Assembly: GCA_023399155.1 (NCBI GenBank) | Contig: JAEWQP010000012.1 | Coordinates: 67,628 to 131,627, forward strand | Reading direction: 5' to 3' | Source: Verrucomicrobiota bacterium | Lineage (GTDB): Bacteria; Verrucomicrobiota; Verrucomicrobiia; Opitutales; Opitutaceae | DNA: 64,000 bases | In this document: positions 41,910 to 51,471 of the stretch, piece by piece | How positions within the stretch are numbered: position 1 is the stretch's first letter | Layout: each line of letters begins with the position of its first letter | The notes under the pieces: generated by a model | Databases searched by the model: none | Told to the model about the DNA's origin: nothing | What the model saw: the letters and a program-made list of their open reading frames with translations, nothing else | Program-made: the position numbers and the translations under genes

Positions 41910-43000
41910 CCTTCCCGCGTCCTGCCGATCTCAATCCCGCGCGCTGCTGGCACGGCGGCATGAGTCCCGAGGTCCTGCTGGCGGCGAAGCTCGCGTGGGT
42001 TCTGTTGCTGGCGAGCGGGTTCCTCATGCACGCCGGCGCGGCCGGCGCTCCCGTGATACCCGGGCTCGATGTGCTCGCGCCTGGCACGTCATGGATGTTC
42101 CGTGCGCTCTTCATCGTCACCGGGCTCGCCCTGCTGACGAACCAGGCGACCCGCATCGCCGCGGTCGTGGCTGGCGCGTGTGTGCTCATCGCCCCGCTGC
42201 AGTCGCTCGCCGCCTGGCGCGCGCACGAATGGATCTGTGGCGCGGTGCTTGTCCTCGCGGGGCTCGAGACGCCTGGCGAGCGCCCCTGGCTCCTGCGCGC
42301 CCAGGCCACCATCGCGCTGCTCGCGGTCGTGCTCGATCGAACCGACGCGATCCACTGGGCCGCGCCCGCGACCCTGGAGGGTTGGGAAGTCGAGCGCGAC
42401 GTGCCTTCGTTGATCCGCCTGCTGGAAGACACCCTTCCCGCAGCATGGATGCACGCCGGGGCGACGTGGCTGGTGCCGCTGAGCGCACTCGCGATCGCAT
42501 CCGGCTTGTGGGTACCGCGCCTGCGGTCGCGGGCGGCGTGGGCTGCGTGCGTGTGGTTTCTGGCTGGATACCTCCTCGTGGGGGCGACCGATGCGGGTTT
42601 CCATGCGCTCGCCGGGCTCGTGACGCTCCTTGCCTTCCTGGAGTGGCCGCGCCAGTCGATCGCCGCCCACTGGCCGCGTGCCTGCGGCTGGCCGATGTGG
42701 CTGCGGATCGCGCTCGACCACTACGATTTTGATCAAAAGACCGAATGGCCGTTTCCGGAAAACCCGGATGCTGACCCGGACGTGTGGATCGATGGACACC
42801 TTCTGCCCCGACGCAGTGGGCTGGCCGGCCTCCTTCTCTACTTCCCGCTGTTCCACATGAGCGCGTTCGCTGCCGCCGTCGTGGTGTTGCTTGTGCTTCC
42901 CCAACCGTGGGCCGCGCTGGTCCACGCGTGCCTTGGTCTCGGCCTGCTGGCGTTCTTCGCGCCGACCACATTTACCCGCGCGCGCCGCGCGGCGAGGTAG
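41906..43000 (+). CDS. Polytopic membrane protein, DoxX/HTTM-like
   Basis: 364 residues with about eight hydrophobic segments (LLAAKLAWVLLLASGFLMHAG, MFRALFIVTGLALLT, IAAVVAGACVLIAPLQSLAAW, WICGAVLVLAGLE, WLVPLSALAIASGLWV, AAWAACVWFLAGYLLVG, FAAAVVVLLVLPQPW). A soluble stretch DHYDFDQKTEWPFPENPDADPDVWIDG precedes the last spans. The layout recalls DoxX or HTTM (vitamin K-dependent carboxylase-like) membrane families without a decisive motif. ATG 41906 overlaps the preceding stop. Confidence 0.7.
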   Translation: MTFPRPADLNPARCWHGGMSPEVLLAAKLAWVLLLASGFLMHAGAAGAPVIPGLDVLAPGTSWMFRALFIVTGLALLTNQATRIAAVVAGACVLIAPLQSLAAWRAHEWICGAVLVLAGLETPGERPWLLRAQATIALLAVVLDRTDAIHWAAPATLEGWEVERDVPSLIRLLEDTLPAAWMHAGATWLVPLSALAIASGLWVPRLRSRAAWAACVWFLAGYLLVGATDAGFHALAGLVTLLAFLEWPRQSIAAHWPRACGWPMWLRIALDHYDFDQKTEWPFPENPDADPDVWIDGHLLPRRSGLAGLLLYFPLFHMSAFAAAVVVLLVLPQPWAALVHACLGLGLLAFFAPTTFTRARRAAR

Positions 43001-43051
43001 GCCCGCGCGAATCATGCGAGCCCTGGCCGGTGGTCCGTCCGGACGCGGGCC

Positions 43052-43813
43052 CTATTTTCTCAGGAAAGTCTGAAACTCGGACGGCAGGGGCGACTCGGCC
43101 GAGAAGCGCACGACGCCGCCGTCGATCGCGAACTCCAGTTCGACCTGACGGGCGTGCAGGAACAAGCGGTCGGTCCCGAGGCGGCGCGCGAACTCCCGGT
43201 TGCGCCGAAAGTCGCCGTAGGTCTGGTCGCCAAGAATAGGCAGGTGGCGCCGCGCGCATTGCACGCGGAGCTGATGGGTGCGGCCGGTGTGCGGCTCGAG
43301 TTCCAGGACCGAAAGGGCCGGTGGACCGGGAATCGCCCGCACGCAGGTCATGGTGGTTTCGGCCGGAGCCCCGCCGCGCGTCGATGCGCGCACGGTCCCG
43401 CGCTCGTGCCGGATCTCGATCGCATCGCGCCATTCGGTGCGCCGGTCGCGCGGGTGGCCGAACACGATCGCGATATAGCGCTTGCGGACGAGGCGCTTCT
43501 CGAAGGCGGCGCGCACCGCTTCCGCCACGGCCTCACGCGTGGCGAGCAGCACCACGCCCGAGGTGGCGGAGTCGAGCCGATGCAGAAGCCAGGCTCGGCG
43601 CGCGATGCCCTCGCCGTCGGTCCACGTGAAACACTGCGCCCGGTCGTCGTAGCCGGTCGTGAGCACGGCGCGCGGTGCATCCCCCGCCGAGTTGGGGTGC
43701 GACAGGACACCCGCCGGCTTTTCCAGCGCCGCAATTCCGCATGGATGTATCCGGATCACACGCACCTCCGGCCCGAGCGGCGCCGCGGTCCAGTCGAAGC
43801 CCGTCGTGCTCAC
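43052..43813 (-). CDS. RluA-family RNA pseudouridine synthase
   Basis: 253 residues. Catalytic motif HRLDSATSGVVLLA (active Asp), KRYIAIVFGHP, and HTGRTHQLRVQCARRHLPILGDQTYGD, all RluA-type. No S4 domain. Isomerises uridine in rRNA or tRNA; the exact site cannot be told from sequence. GTG 43813 overlaps the stop of the tonB-like gene (GTGA). Last gene of a four-gene operon. Confidence 0.92.
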   Translation of the reverse strand: MSTTGFDWTAAPLGPEVRVIRIHPCGIAALEKPAGVLSHPNSAGDAPRAVLTTGYDDRAQCFTWTDGEGIARRAWLLHRLDSATSGVVLLATREAVAEAVRAAFEKRLVRKRYIAIVFGHPRDRRTEWRDAIEIRHERGTVRASTRGGAPAETTMTCVRAIPGPPALSVLELEPHTGRTHQLRVQCARRHLPILGDQTYGDFRRNREFARRLGTDRLFLHARQVELEFAIDGGVVRFSAESPLPSEFQTFLRK

Positions 43814-44931
43814 CAGTAGTAGAAGGTGAAGACGATCCGCTCGTCGTCACCCAGCAGCGCGACCATTTCCCTGTTCCATTCGCCGTATGACTGGCCCTGC
43901 TCGACGGCAGTGCGGCAGAGCAGCGTGCCGAGCGCCTTGGAGGTCGTATCCACAGTCTCGAGGTCCCGGATCAATCCTTCGCGCGTGATGGTGAACTCCA
44001 GCACGACGCGTGTCTGCGCCTCGCTGATGGAGCGTTGCCGCCCCAGAGCGTCCCAGCGCTGCTGGATCGCCTCCTGCATGCGCTCGAGGTAGTCGCCGAA
44101 CGGGCCGAAGTTCGCGTTCACCGCGGTGCGGCCCGTCTGGGAAACGCCCGCCGCCTGGCGTTTGACCGGACCCGGAGCCGCGCGCGGCAGTCGCGGACGC
44201 GGAGCTGGCGCGGGACGTTCCGGGCTGGCTACGCTCGGTGCGATCTCCGGCAGCGCCGGGCGCTGCGGCGTGTCCGCACCCTCGGTCGGCTCGGCTTCCG
44301 CGCTGGGATTCGGAGCGGGTTTGGCGACGGAAGACGCGATGCCCTCCGGGTCTTCGCCACGCGACTCGTCAAACCCCGACGGCGGATTTTGGGCGGCGGG
44401 AGCATCGGAACCTTGTTGGCCGGCCTGCGGTTGTTGCGCGGGAGTGGCAGGCGCGGGCTGGAACGTGATGGCCGGATCCGGCGACCCGGCGAATGCCTTG
44501 TCGAACGGCACATCGTCCAGGCCCTCGCGAGCCGGAGTCTTGTCCGGGCTGAGTTCGTCGGGGACCGTCTCGTTGGCCGCCTGCTGATTGCGCGCCGAGA
44601 ACTTGCTCGTCGGGTCGGGCTCGTTCTCCGGTGCGTCCGGATTCGTCTCCACATAGCGTGGCTGCGGCGGCTCGGGCTGCGGTTCCTCATCCGCGAGCGT
44701 GATCTCAAGCTCCTCGCCCAGGCGGTCGGAGGCCGGGTTCACGGGATCGAGCACGACGAGGGAGCGCGGCACCGCGATAAAGAGGATGAGATGAAACACC
44801 AGCGTACCCAGGATGCCGATCGCAAGTGCGCTGCGATCGGAACCTCGGCGCCGGATTTGGATATCCACGGGACCCGGCGGCGGGAAGCGCCCCCGCCGTC
44901 TGTTCACCGGAACCTTGCGCGTGACTGCCAT
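43810..44931 (-). CDS. TonB-like energy transducer protein
   Basis: 373 residues. Basic N-terminus, one membrane helix (about 35-55, ALAIGILGTLVFHLILFIAV), a long Pro/Ala/Glu-rich periplasmic linker (about 70-270) and a C-terminal TonB-type domain (YLERMQEAIQQRWDALGRQRSISEAQTRVVLEFTITREGLIRDLETVDTTSKALGTLLCRTAV). Same plan as TonB and TolA; it transmits proton-motive force across the periplasm. No ExbB/ExbD in the window. Third gene of the tolC-maf-tonB-rluA set. Confidence 0.82.
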   Translation of the reverse strand: MAVTRKVPVNRRRGRFPPPGPVDIQIRRRGSDRSALAIGILGTLVFHLILFIAVPRSLVVLDPVNPASDRLGEELEITLADEEPQPEPPQPRYVETNPDAPENEPDPTSKFSARNQQAANETVPDELSPDKTPAREGLDDVPFDKAFAGSPDPAITFQPAPATPAQQPQAGQQGSDAPAAQNPPSGFDESRGEDPEGIASSVAKPAPNPSAEAEPTEGADTPQRPALPEIAPSVASPERPAPAPRPRLPRAAPGPVKRQAAGVSQTGRTAVNANFGPFGDYLERMQEAIQQRWDALGRQRSISEAQTRVVLEFTITREGLIRDLETVDTTSKALGTLLCRTAVEQGQSYGEWNREMVALLGDDERIVFTFYYW

Positions 44932-44935
44932 GGAC

Positions 44936-45532
44936 TCAGGAGGAGCTTGCGAGGATTCTCAGACGCGTCAAAACCGCTTCGGTTTCCTCCACCGGCAATC
45001 CGATGATGTTGCTCAGCGACCCCTCCCATCGCTCGATGAGCACCTCGCCGTGCTCCTGGATGCCGTAGGCGCCGGCCTTGTCGAGGGCGTGGGCGATGCT
45101 CAGGTAGCGCTCGATGGTGGCCTCATCCAGGCGCCGGAAGTACACCCGGCTCTCCACGCCACCGTCCTCGGACAAACCCGCCGAGACGCAGCGCCAGGCC
45201 AGCCCCGTGAAGACGGAATGCGCGCGGCCCGACAGCATGCGCAACATGCGTCGCGCATCATCGGGATCGACGGGCTTGTTGAGCACCGTGCCATCGACGA
45301 ATACCGTCGTATCCGCCCCGAGCACCAGGGCGTCGGGATGCCGCGCGGCCACGTGGTCGGCCTTGAGCGCGGCGTTGTGTCGGACAAGATCGCGCGGATC
45401 GGCATCCTCGGCTTCGTGCTCCTCGACCGAGGCAACTTCCACCTCGAAGGCGACGCCCAGGGACGCCAGCAACTCGCGGCGCCGCGGCGAGGCCGAGGCC
45501 AGGATCAAACGGGAGAACGCCGGCGGCTTCAC
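44936..45532 (-). CDS. maf: Maf-family nucleotide pyrophosphatase
   Basis: 198 residues. LILASASPRRRELLASLGVAFEV at the N-terminus, VLGADTTVFVDG (catalytic Asp), KPVDPDDARRMLRMLSGRAHSVFTGL and AYGIQEHGEVLIERWEGSLSNIIGLPVEE, all Maf signatures. Hydrolyses non-canonical dTTP/UTP analogues to monophosphates. GTG 45532 overlaps the tolC-like stop. Confidence 0.95.
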   Translation of the reverse strand: MKPPAFSRLILASASPRRRELLASLGVAFEVEVASVEEHEAEDADPRDLVRHNAALKADHVAARHPDALVLGADTTVFVDGTVLNKPVDPDDARRMLRMLSGRAHSVFTGLAWRCVSAGLSEDGGVESRVYFRRLDEATIERYLSIAHALDKAGAYGIQEHGEVLIERWEGSLSNIIGLPVEETEAVLTRLRILASSS

Positions 45533-46887
45533 GCTTCAGGGGCGGTGCCGGCGTCGGACCGTGCGGGAGTGGCCTCGCGGATGCCGGGCTCGCTGGCGGG
45601 CGCACGCTCCTGCAGGACCAGGCGCACATCCCCGCGGGCGCGGGCGAATTCGACGCGCGCGACGTTGTAGCTGTAATGGGAACGCACGAGATTGAAGCTC
45701 GAGGAGGCGTAGCGGTTTTCCGCCTCGATCAGCTCGCGGTTGTCTGCGACGCCCTGTTCATAGCGCACGCGCGCGAGACGCAGCTCCTCGGCCGCGAGCG
45801 CGAGGTTCTTCTCCGCCACCTCGATCTGCGCAAGTTGCGACTCCACGTCCTGCAGTGCGATTCTCAGCTCGGTCGCAATCGCCCGCGCAAGATCCTGGCG
45901 CTCGTATTCGGCCTGACGCAGCTCGGACTCGGTGCGCCGCACGTTCGCGCTGATCCGGTTGCCTTCGAAAACAGGTACGGACATCTGCACTCCGACCGAC
46001 CAGAACTCGTCCTCCTCTCCGTCGAGCACGCGCTCGCTGCTCACGCCGCCCTGGGCCACCGCATCGACCGTGGGCGCGCGTTCCCGTGCGTAGGCGCGAC
46101 GGACAAGCTTGAGTCGATCGACGTCGGAGATCGCGGCCTGGTAGTCCGCGCGTCGTTCGAGCACGTGATCGAGCGGCATGCCTCGCAGCCCGGGATCGAC
46201 CTCGCGGCGGACCTCGAACGGATCGAGCCCGAGCTGGAGATCGAGGTCGAGGTTGAGAAGCTGCTTGAGCCGCAAGGCGCTCGCGACCGTGACGGTCTGC
46301 TGCTGCAGGCGCGACTGTTCCGCCGTGAGCAACTCCGCTTCGGCGCGCGTGACGTCGATCTGCGTGGCGACGCCCGCCCGGACCCGGTTTCGCGACTGCT
46401 CGAGCAGCGCGCGGGCCCGCTCGATGTTGGCCTCGATCACAGCCTCGTAGGCGAGATCGCGACGATGATCGAAGTACACCTCGGCGACTCCAGCGAGCAC
46501 CTGTTGCACGGCCTGTTCGTAGCGAAATCGCGAGACCTCAACCGACTTCTTCACCGCCTTGAGACTGTCGAATGCACGCAGATCGAAGAGCGGCATCGTC
46601 CCAAAAAGACCGGCCTCGAAATCGTCCGCCGCCCCTGCCCGACCGGTGTCGCGCCGGAACTGGCTCGCGCGCAGCGTGATGTCCGGCAGCACAACCGAAC
46701 GGGCGGCCCGCACTGATTCCTCGCTCTGGGTGATCAACTCCCGCGAGGTCAGCACGCTGAGATTGACGTTTTCCGCATCGGCAAGCGCCCGCTCCAGCGT
46801 GAGGGGAAGCGGAAGCGGCTCGGCGCGCAAACCGGCGGAAACCGCACCAGACAGAAGGAGCGCGAGAATGGCATGGCGGAGGGACAT
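45529..46887 (-). CDS. TolC-family outer membrane efflux protein
   Basis: 452 residues. Signal peptide MSLRHAILALLLSGAVSAGLRAE, then two OEP repeats of long helices (LERALADAENVNLSVLTSRELITQSEESVRAARSVVLPDITL; RVRAGVATQIDVTRAEAELLTAEQSRL; ARVRYEQGVADNRELIEAENRYASSSFNLVRSHYSYNVARVEFARARGD), the classical TolC patterns. An outer membrane channel for tripartite efflux or type I secretion; inner-membrane partners are not here. ATG 46887 fits the signal peptide. First gene of the four-gene operon. Confidence 0.93.
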   Translation of the reverse strand: MSLRHAILALLLSGAVSAGLRAEPLPLPLTLERALADAENVNLSVLTSRELITQSEESVRAARSVVLPDITLRASQFRRDTGRAGAADDFEAGLFGTMPLFDLRAFDSLKAVKKSVEVSRFRYEQAVQQVLAGVAEVYFDHRRDLAYEAVIEANIERARALLEQSRNRVRAGVATQIDVTRAEAELLTAEQSRLQQQTVTVASALRLKQLLNLDLDLQLGLDPFEVRREVDPGLRGMPLDHVLERRADYQAAISDVDRLKLVRRAYARERAPTVDAVAQGGVSSERVLDGEEDEFWSVGVQMSVPVFEGNRISANVRRTESELRQAEYERQDLARAIATELRIALQDVESQLAQIEVAEKNLALAAEELRLARVRYEQGVADNRELIEAENRYASSSFNLVRSHYSYNVARVEFARARGDVRLVLQERAPASEPGIREATPARSDAGTAPEA

Positions 46888-47069
46888 GGCTGCCCTTGGT
46901 GGACGACCGACCGGGATTTCGCAAACGCGGAACAGCGCCCGGCGAGGATTGACGTGTTCGGGCGCGTGTCTGGAGGCGCAATGGCTTGCGGCGGCGCCCG
47001 GGGCTCGACACACTTCTCTCAACCGTCTCCCCCTGGCTGCGCACAGGACGCCACCGAGCCCCTCCCTGC

Positions 47070-49490
47070 ATGGTCCCGTCACCCCTGCCGTCTCCGTCTG
47101 ACCCCTCGTTTCTTGCCTCCCCCGAGATCCGCGCGCTCCTCGACGCTGTCGGGGAAGCGATCGTGGTATTCGACGCCGGCACGGGCGCGCTCGTAAACGC
47201 CAACGAGAGAGCCTGCTCACTCTGGGGCCGCACGCGCGACGAGATGCTGGACGCCGGGCTGGAGGCGCTCAGCAGTCCGGAACACCCCTTCACCGCCGCC
47301 GACGCGGTGCGCCTCGCCGAGCGCGTGCGCGCCGAGGGACCGCGCGTCGTCACCTGGCACGCCCGGCGGCGCAGCGGCGAAACCTTCCAGGTCGAGATGA
47401 GGACCGGTCCTATTCCGACCGGCCAACGCCATCTCGTCGTGACCGTGCACGACATCGGAAACCGCGCCGCGATCGAAGACCAGCTGCGGGCGTCGGAGAA
47501 AACGCTCAAGGGAATCCTGGACAGCATCCACGAGGAAGTCTGCGTGCAGGACAGCGCCGGCCGGTTGCTGGAGGTCAACCGGGCGGCCGAGCGGCTCTTC
47601 GGCCTGCCGCGCGACCAGATCCTCGGTCGCTCCCCGGCGGAGTTTGCGGCACCGGGGCGCAACGATTTCGCGCGCATGCACGAGGCCGTGCGCGCGACCT
47701 TCGCGGGTCATCCGCAGATGTTCGAGTTCTGGTGCCGGCACCCCGACGGCACGGTCTATCCGCGCGAGGTCAGCGTGACGCCCGGGCTCTATTTCGGCCA
47801 GGCTGCCGCGATCGCGGTGCTCCGCGACGTCGCCGAACGCAAGCAGATCGACGCCGAGCGCGAGCGCGCGGCCCGCGTGTTGCGCGAGAGCGAGGAGCGG
47901 TTCCGGCTCCTGCTCGCCCGCGTGCCCGCGGTCGCCGTGCAGGGCTACACGGCGGACGGGACCGTGCGCTACTGGAACGAGGCGAGCGAGCGGCTTTATG
48001 GATACACCGCCGCCGAGGCCCTCGGCCGCAACCTTCTCGACCTGATCATCCCGCCGGCGATGCGCTCGGAGGTCCGCGAGGCGATCCGCGCGATGGCCGA
48101 TTCCGGCCGGCCCGTGCCCACGGACGAACTCGACCTGATGCGCAAGGACGGCACCCTCGTATCCGTTCTTTCAAGTCATTGCGTCGTCCGCACAGGCGGC
48201 GCGACGCCAGAGCTGTACTGCCTCGACATCGACCTCACGGAACGCAAGCGCGCCGAACGCGAACGGCTCGATCTGCAGCAGCGCGTCGCGCGCACGGACA
48301 AGCTCGAGAGTCTTGCCGTGCTCGCCGGTGGCGTGGCCCATGACTTCAACAACCTGCTCACCGCCATCCTCGGCAACCTCGATCTCGCGCGCCTCGAACT
48401 CGCACCCGGCTCGTCCGTGCTGACTTCGATCGACAGTGCCCAGGCGGCGGCGCGCGCTGCCGCGGAGCTGGCCAAGCAGATGCTGGCGTTCTCCGGTCGC
48501 AGCCGCATGCAGCTCGCGCGCCTCGATTTCGCGGCCTTCGTGCGCGACCAGCTTTCTGACATGCGGGCCGAGGTCCCGGTCGGCGTGGACCTCACCCCGC
48601 CGGCGTGCAGCGCGCCGATCACGGTCATGGCCGATGCCGACCAGCTGCGCCAGACTGTGCAGAACCTCGTCCGCAACGCCATCGAGGCCGTGCTCGACGC
48701 GCCCTCCCCCCGCGTCGAGATCGCCACCAGCGTGATCGAATGCGACGCCGCGATGCTCGAGGGTAGCCGCACGGAGCGAAAGCCCGATCCCGGCCTGTTC
48801 GCCGCGCTCGACGTGCGCGACAACGGCAGCGGCATGGCCGAGGAGACGCAGCGGCGCATGTTCGAGCCGTTCTTCACCACGCGTTTCGCCGGTCGGGGAC
48901 TCGGGCTCGCGGTCGTGATGGGCGTGGTGCGGGCCCATCGCGGCGCCATGCTTGTGGACAGTCGTCTGGGTCACGGCACTGCCGTTCGCGTGCTTTTCCC
49001 GATGGAACGGACCGAAGCGGGCGCAATCTCCGGACTCCGCCCGCGCGACGTCGCAGCGGGCGCGGCCGCAAATGCCGCGCCCTCCGATCCTCGCGCGGCC
49101 GGAAGGACTCGACCGCTCGCGTTGCTCGTCGACGACGATCCCTTCGTGCGCCTCGTATTCACGCGCATGGCACCGCTCATCGGCCTCGACCTCGTGGCCG
49201 CCGAGACCGGCGAGGACGCCCTGCGGATGTTTCAACCCCGCGCGGCGGAGTTTGCCGTGGTCATCCTCGATCTCACGCTCCCGGGGATGAGCGGCTGGGA
49301 GTGCCACGACTTGCTCCACGCAGTGCGGCCGGAGTTGCCCATCGTCATCTCCACGGGGCTGGCCACGGGTGACCCAGGACGCGATTTCGCGGGACGCCCG
49401 GTGGCTGCGGTGCTGCCCAAGCCATTCACGATCGAGGGGCTGCAGCAAACACTCGCGAAGGTCGGCGTGCCACTGCAGACCACCTCCTGA
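47070..49490 (+). CDS. Three-PAS hybrid sensor histidine kinase
   Basis: 806 residues, soluble. PAS domains at about 20-130, 145-255 and 275-395, the last two with PAC tails (RDVAERKQIDAER, DIDLTERKRAERE). HisKA-type box GGVAHDFNNLLTAILGNLDLA (His near 422), HATPase_c (LVRNAIEAVLD, DVRDNGSGM, GRGLGLAVVMGVV) and a C-terminal receiver (LLVDDDPFVRLVF, phospho-Asp near 733 in VVILDLTLPGMSG, LPKPF). ATG 47070 is chosen as the last start before PAS1. Divergent from the tolC-like operon, 182 bp apart. Confidence 0.92.
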   Translation: MVPSPLPSPSDPSFLASPEIRALLDAVGEAIVVFDAGTGALVNANERACSLWGRTRDEMLDAGLEALSSPEHPFTAADAVRLAERVRAEGPRVVTWHARRRSGETFQVEMRTGPIPTGQRHLVVTVHDIGNRAAIEDQLRASEKTLKGILDSIHEEVCVQDSAGRLLEVNRAAERLFGLPRDQILGRSPAEFAAPGRNDFARMHEAVRATFAGHPQMFEFWCRHPDGTVYPREVSVTPGLYFGQAAAIAVLRDVAERKQIDAERERAARVLRESEERFRLLLARVPAVAVQGYTADGTVRYWNEASERLYGYTAAEALGRNLLDLIIPPAMRSEVREAIRAMADSGRPVPTDELDLMRKDGTLVSVLSSHCVVRTGGATPELYCLDIDLTERKRAERERLDLQQRVARTDKLESLAVLAGGVAHDFNNLLTAILGNLDLARLELAPGSSVLTSIDSAQAAARAAAELAKQMLAFSGRSRMQLARLDFAAFVRDQLSDMRAEVPVGVDLTPPACSAPITVMADADQLRQTVQNLVRNAIEAVLDAPSPRVEIATSVIECDAAMLEGSRTERKPDPGLFAALDVRDNGSGMAEETQRRMFEPFFTTRFAGRGLGLAVVMGVVRAHRGAMLVDSRLGHGTAVRVLFPMERTEAGAISGLRPRDVAAGAAANAAPSDPRAAGRTRPLALLVDDDPFVRLVFTRMAPLIGLDLVAAETGEDALRMFQPRAAEFAVVILDLTLPGMSGWECHDLLHAVRPELPIVISTGLATGDPGRDFAGRPVAAVLPKPFTIEGLQQTLAKVGVPLQTTS

Positions 49491-49504
49491 CGGCCCGAGT
49501 GCCG

Positions 49505-50119
49505 CTAGCCGCGCCAGGTGAAGGCGTGCGTCAGCGCCACCCCAGCCGCATCGGCCTCATCCGGCGCGAGCGTGCGCCCATGCCCGAGCAGTCCCATGAC
49601 CGTGCGCGCCACCTGCTCCTTGCTGGCCCGACCGAATCCGACCACCGCCTGTTTCACACGAAGCGGCGGGTATTCAAAGACCTCTTCGCCATGGACCGCG
49701 GCTGCTGCGATCGCGGCCCCTCGTGCCGCTCCCAGGATCTGGGCGGTCTGGAAGTTCTGCACAAAAATCGTCTGCTCCAGCGCGACGTGGCGCACCCGAT
49801 GCGCAGCCAGCACCTCGCTTACGGCCCGATGAATCGCTGCCAGACACGCCGGCATCTCGGCGGCGCGTGGCGTGGTGACGGTGCGACTGTGCAGGAGGAT
49901 CGGCCCACGGCCGGGAACAAACTCCAGCACCGCGAGCCCGGTGCCGCGCAAGCTCGGATCGATCCCGAGCACACAGCCCGAGAACGGAACGCGCGTTCCC
50001 GGAATTGACGCGTCCCGCCGGCCGCGCGACGCGGCGCCGGCACCCGAGGGGGCCGCCAGCCGGCCCTCGAGCTTTGCCTTCCATAGGTCACGAACGGAGG
50101 AGCGCGCCATCAACTCCAT
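49505..50119 (-). CDS. ruvC: Holliday junction resolvase RuvC with N-terminal extension
   Basis: 204 residues. Catalytic acidic residues are seen in CVLGIDPSLRGTG (Asp), HVALEQTIFVQNFQTAQILG (Glu) and APDEADAAGVALTHAF (two Asp). Cuts Holliday junctions with RuvAB. About 48 residues (MELMARSSVRDLWKAKLEGRL...) precede the usual first strand, absent in E. coli RuvC, which begins at the equivalent of residue 48. Start ATG 50119 or 50110. No ruvA/ruvB alongside. Confidence 0.88.
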   Translation of the reverse strand: MELMARSSVRDLWKAKLEGRLAAPSGAGAASRGRRDASIPGTRVPFSGCVLGIDPSLRGTGLAVLEFVPGRGPILLHSRTVTTPRAAEMPACLAAIHRAVSEVLAAHRVRHVALEQTIFVQNFQTAQILGAARGAAIAAAAVHGEEVFEYPPLRVKQAVVGFGRASKEQVARTVMGLLGHGRTLAPDEADAAGVALTHAFTWRG

Positions 50120-50226
50120 GAAGCTCGACGCCGCGCAGCGTGTCAGCGGTGAAATGAAAGCCGCCCACCGGTTCGAAGGCGAACGTGCCATGAAGCTCGT
50201 CGCTCCCGCCTGTGTGGGGCCGGGAT

Positions 50227-51204
50227 TCAGGGCCGCTTGATCAGGTCGTCGACGGGATCGCTTTCCACCCCCACATCGGCGAACAACCACGTCGACAGAT
50301 AACGTTCGGTGCTCGAAGGCACGACCACGACGATCTGCTTGCCCGCGTTCTCCGCGCGCTTCGCGATCTGCAATCCCGCCCAGATGATCGCACCGGAAGA
50401 GATGCCCACGGGAATGCCGTCGAGCTGGTTGACCTGCTTCGAAACGGGTCCGGCATCGGCCTCCCGCACGCGCATCACCTCGTCGTAGACTTGGGTGTTG
50501 AGCACGGCCGGGACAAAACCGGCGCCAATGCCCTGCAGCTTGTGCGGACCCGGCGCACCGCCGGAGAGCACCGGCGACGCATCGGGCTCGACCGCGACGA
50601 TACCGACCGAGGGTTTGCGCGACTTGAGCACCTCACCGACGCCGGTGATCGTGCCGCCCGTCCCGATGCCGCACACCACGATGTCGACCTTCCCGTCGGT
50701 GTCGCGCCAGATCTCCTCGGCCGTAGTGCGGCGGTGGATCTCGGGATTCGACGGATTCGAGAACTGCTGGAGGATCGCGCTGTTCGGAATCTGCTTGTTC
50801 AATTCCTCAGCGCGCGCGATCGCGCCCTTCATGCCCTTCGGACCCTCCGTGAGCACCACGCGTGCGCCCAGGATCTTCAGAAGCTTGCGGCGCTCGATGC
50901 TCATCGTCTCCGGCATCGTCAGGATGAGCTTGAGACCGCGGGCCGCGGCGACGAACGCCAGGGCGATCCCGGTGTTGCCGCTCGTCGGCTCAATCAGCAC
51001 GGTGTCGCGGTTGATCCTGCCCGACGTGAGCGCGTCCTCGATCATCGCCGCGCCAATTCGGTCCTTGACGCTGGACAGGGGGTTGAAGAACTCGAGCTTG
51101 AGCAGCACCTCGGCCAGCGCGCCGTGCAGCTGGGCGGTGCGATTGAGGCGCACGAGGGGGGTGTTGCCGATGGTATCGATGATGCTGTTGTAGATCTTGG
51201 CCAT
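50227..51204 (-). CDS. cysK: Cysteine synthase A (O-acetylserine sulfhydrylase)
   Basis: 325 residues. PLP enzyme joining sulfide to O-acetylserine. PLP lysine in NPLSSVKDRIG, substrate loop EPTSGNTGIALA, phosphate loop GIGTGGTITGVG, and PVGISSGAIIWAGL. Full length. With cysI it completes sulfide formation and capture. A weak promoter-like TTGACT lies about 90 bp upstream on the minus strand. Confidence 0.96.
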   Translation of the reverse strand: MAKIYNSIIDTIGNTPLVRLNRTAQLHGALAEVLLKLEFFNPLSSVKDRIGAAMIEDALTSGRINRDTVLIEPTSGNTGIALAFVAAARGLKLILTMPETMSIERRKLLKILGARVVLTEGPKGMKGAIARAEELNKQIPNSAILQQFSNPSNPEIHRRTTAEEIWRDTDGKVDIVVCGIGTGGTITGVGEVLKSRKPSVGIVAVEPDASPVLSGGAPGPHKLQGIGAGFVPAVLNTQVYDEVMRVREADAGPVSKQVNQLDGIPVGISSGAIIWAGLQIAKRAENAGKQIVVVVPSSTERYLSTWLFADVGVESDPVDDLIKRP

Positions 51205-51471
51205 GGTGGTGGAGGTTGTTGGATCGTTGCCGGCAACAGCCCTGATAAAGATCAGTGCCGCGGGGAACCGGCGGCCTGAACGTTACCCGAAACGCTTGCG
51301 CGTCCAGTCAATAGATCAGTCCCGGGATCCACTGCCGTCCGCGTGATCGACCATCCGGACCGTGACTCCGCCAATCGCGATCCCGCGAAAGCGCGACGCC
51401 GTGGGGCACCACTCGTCGAAACGGGGCACTGCCGGCCGCGCGGGCGCGCGCCACCCGCCCGCCTGAGATCC

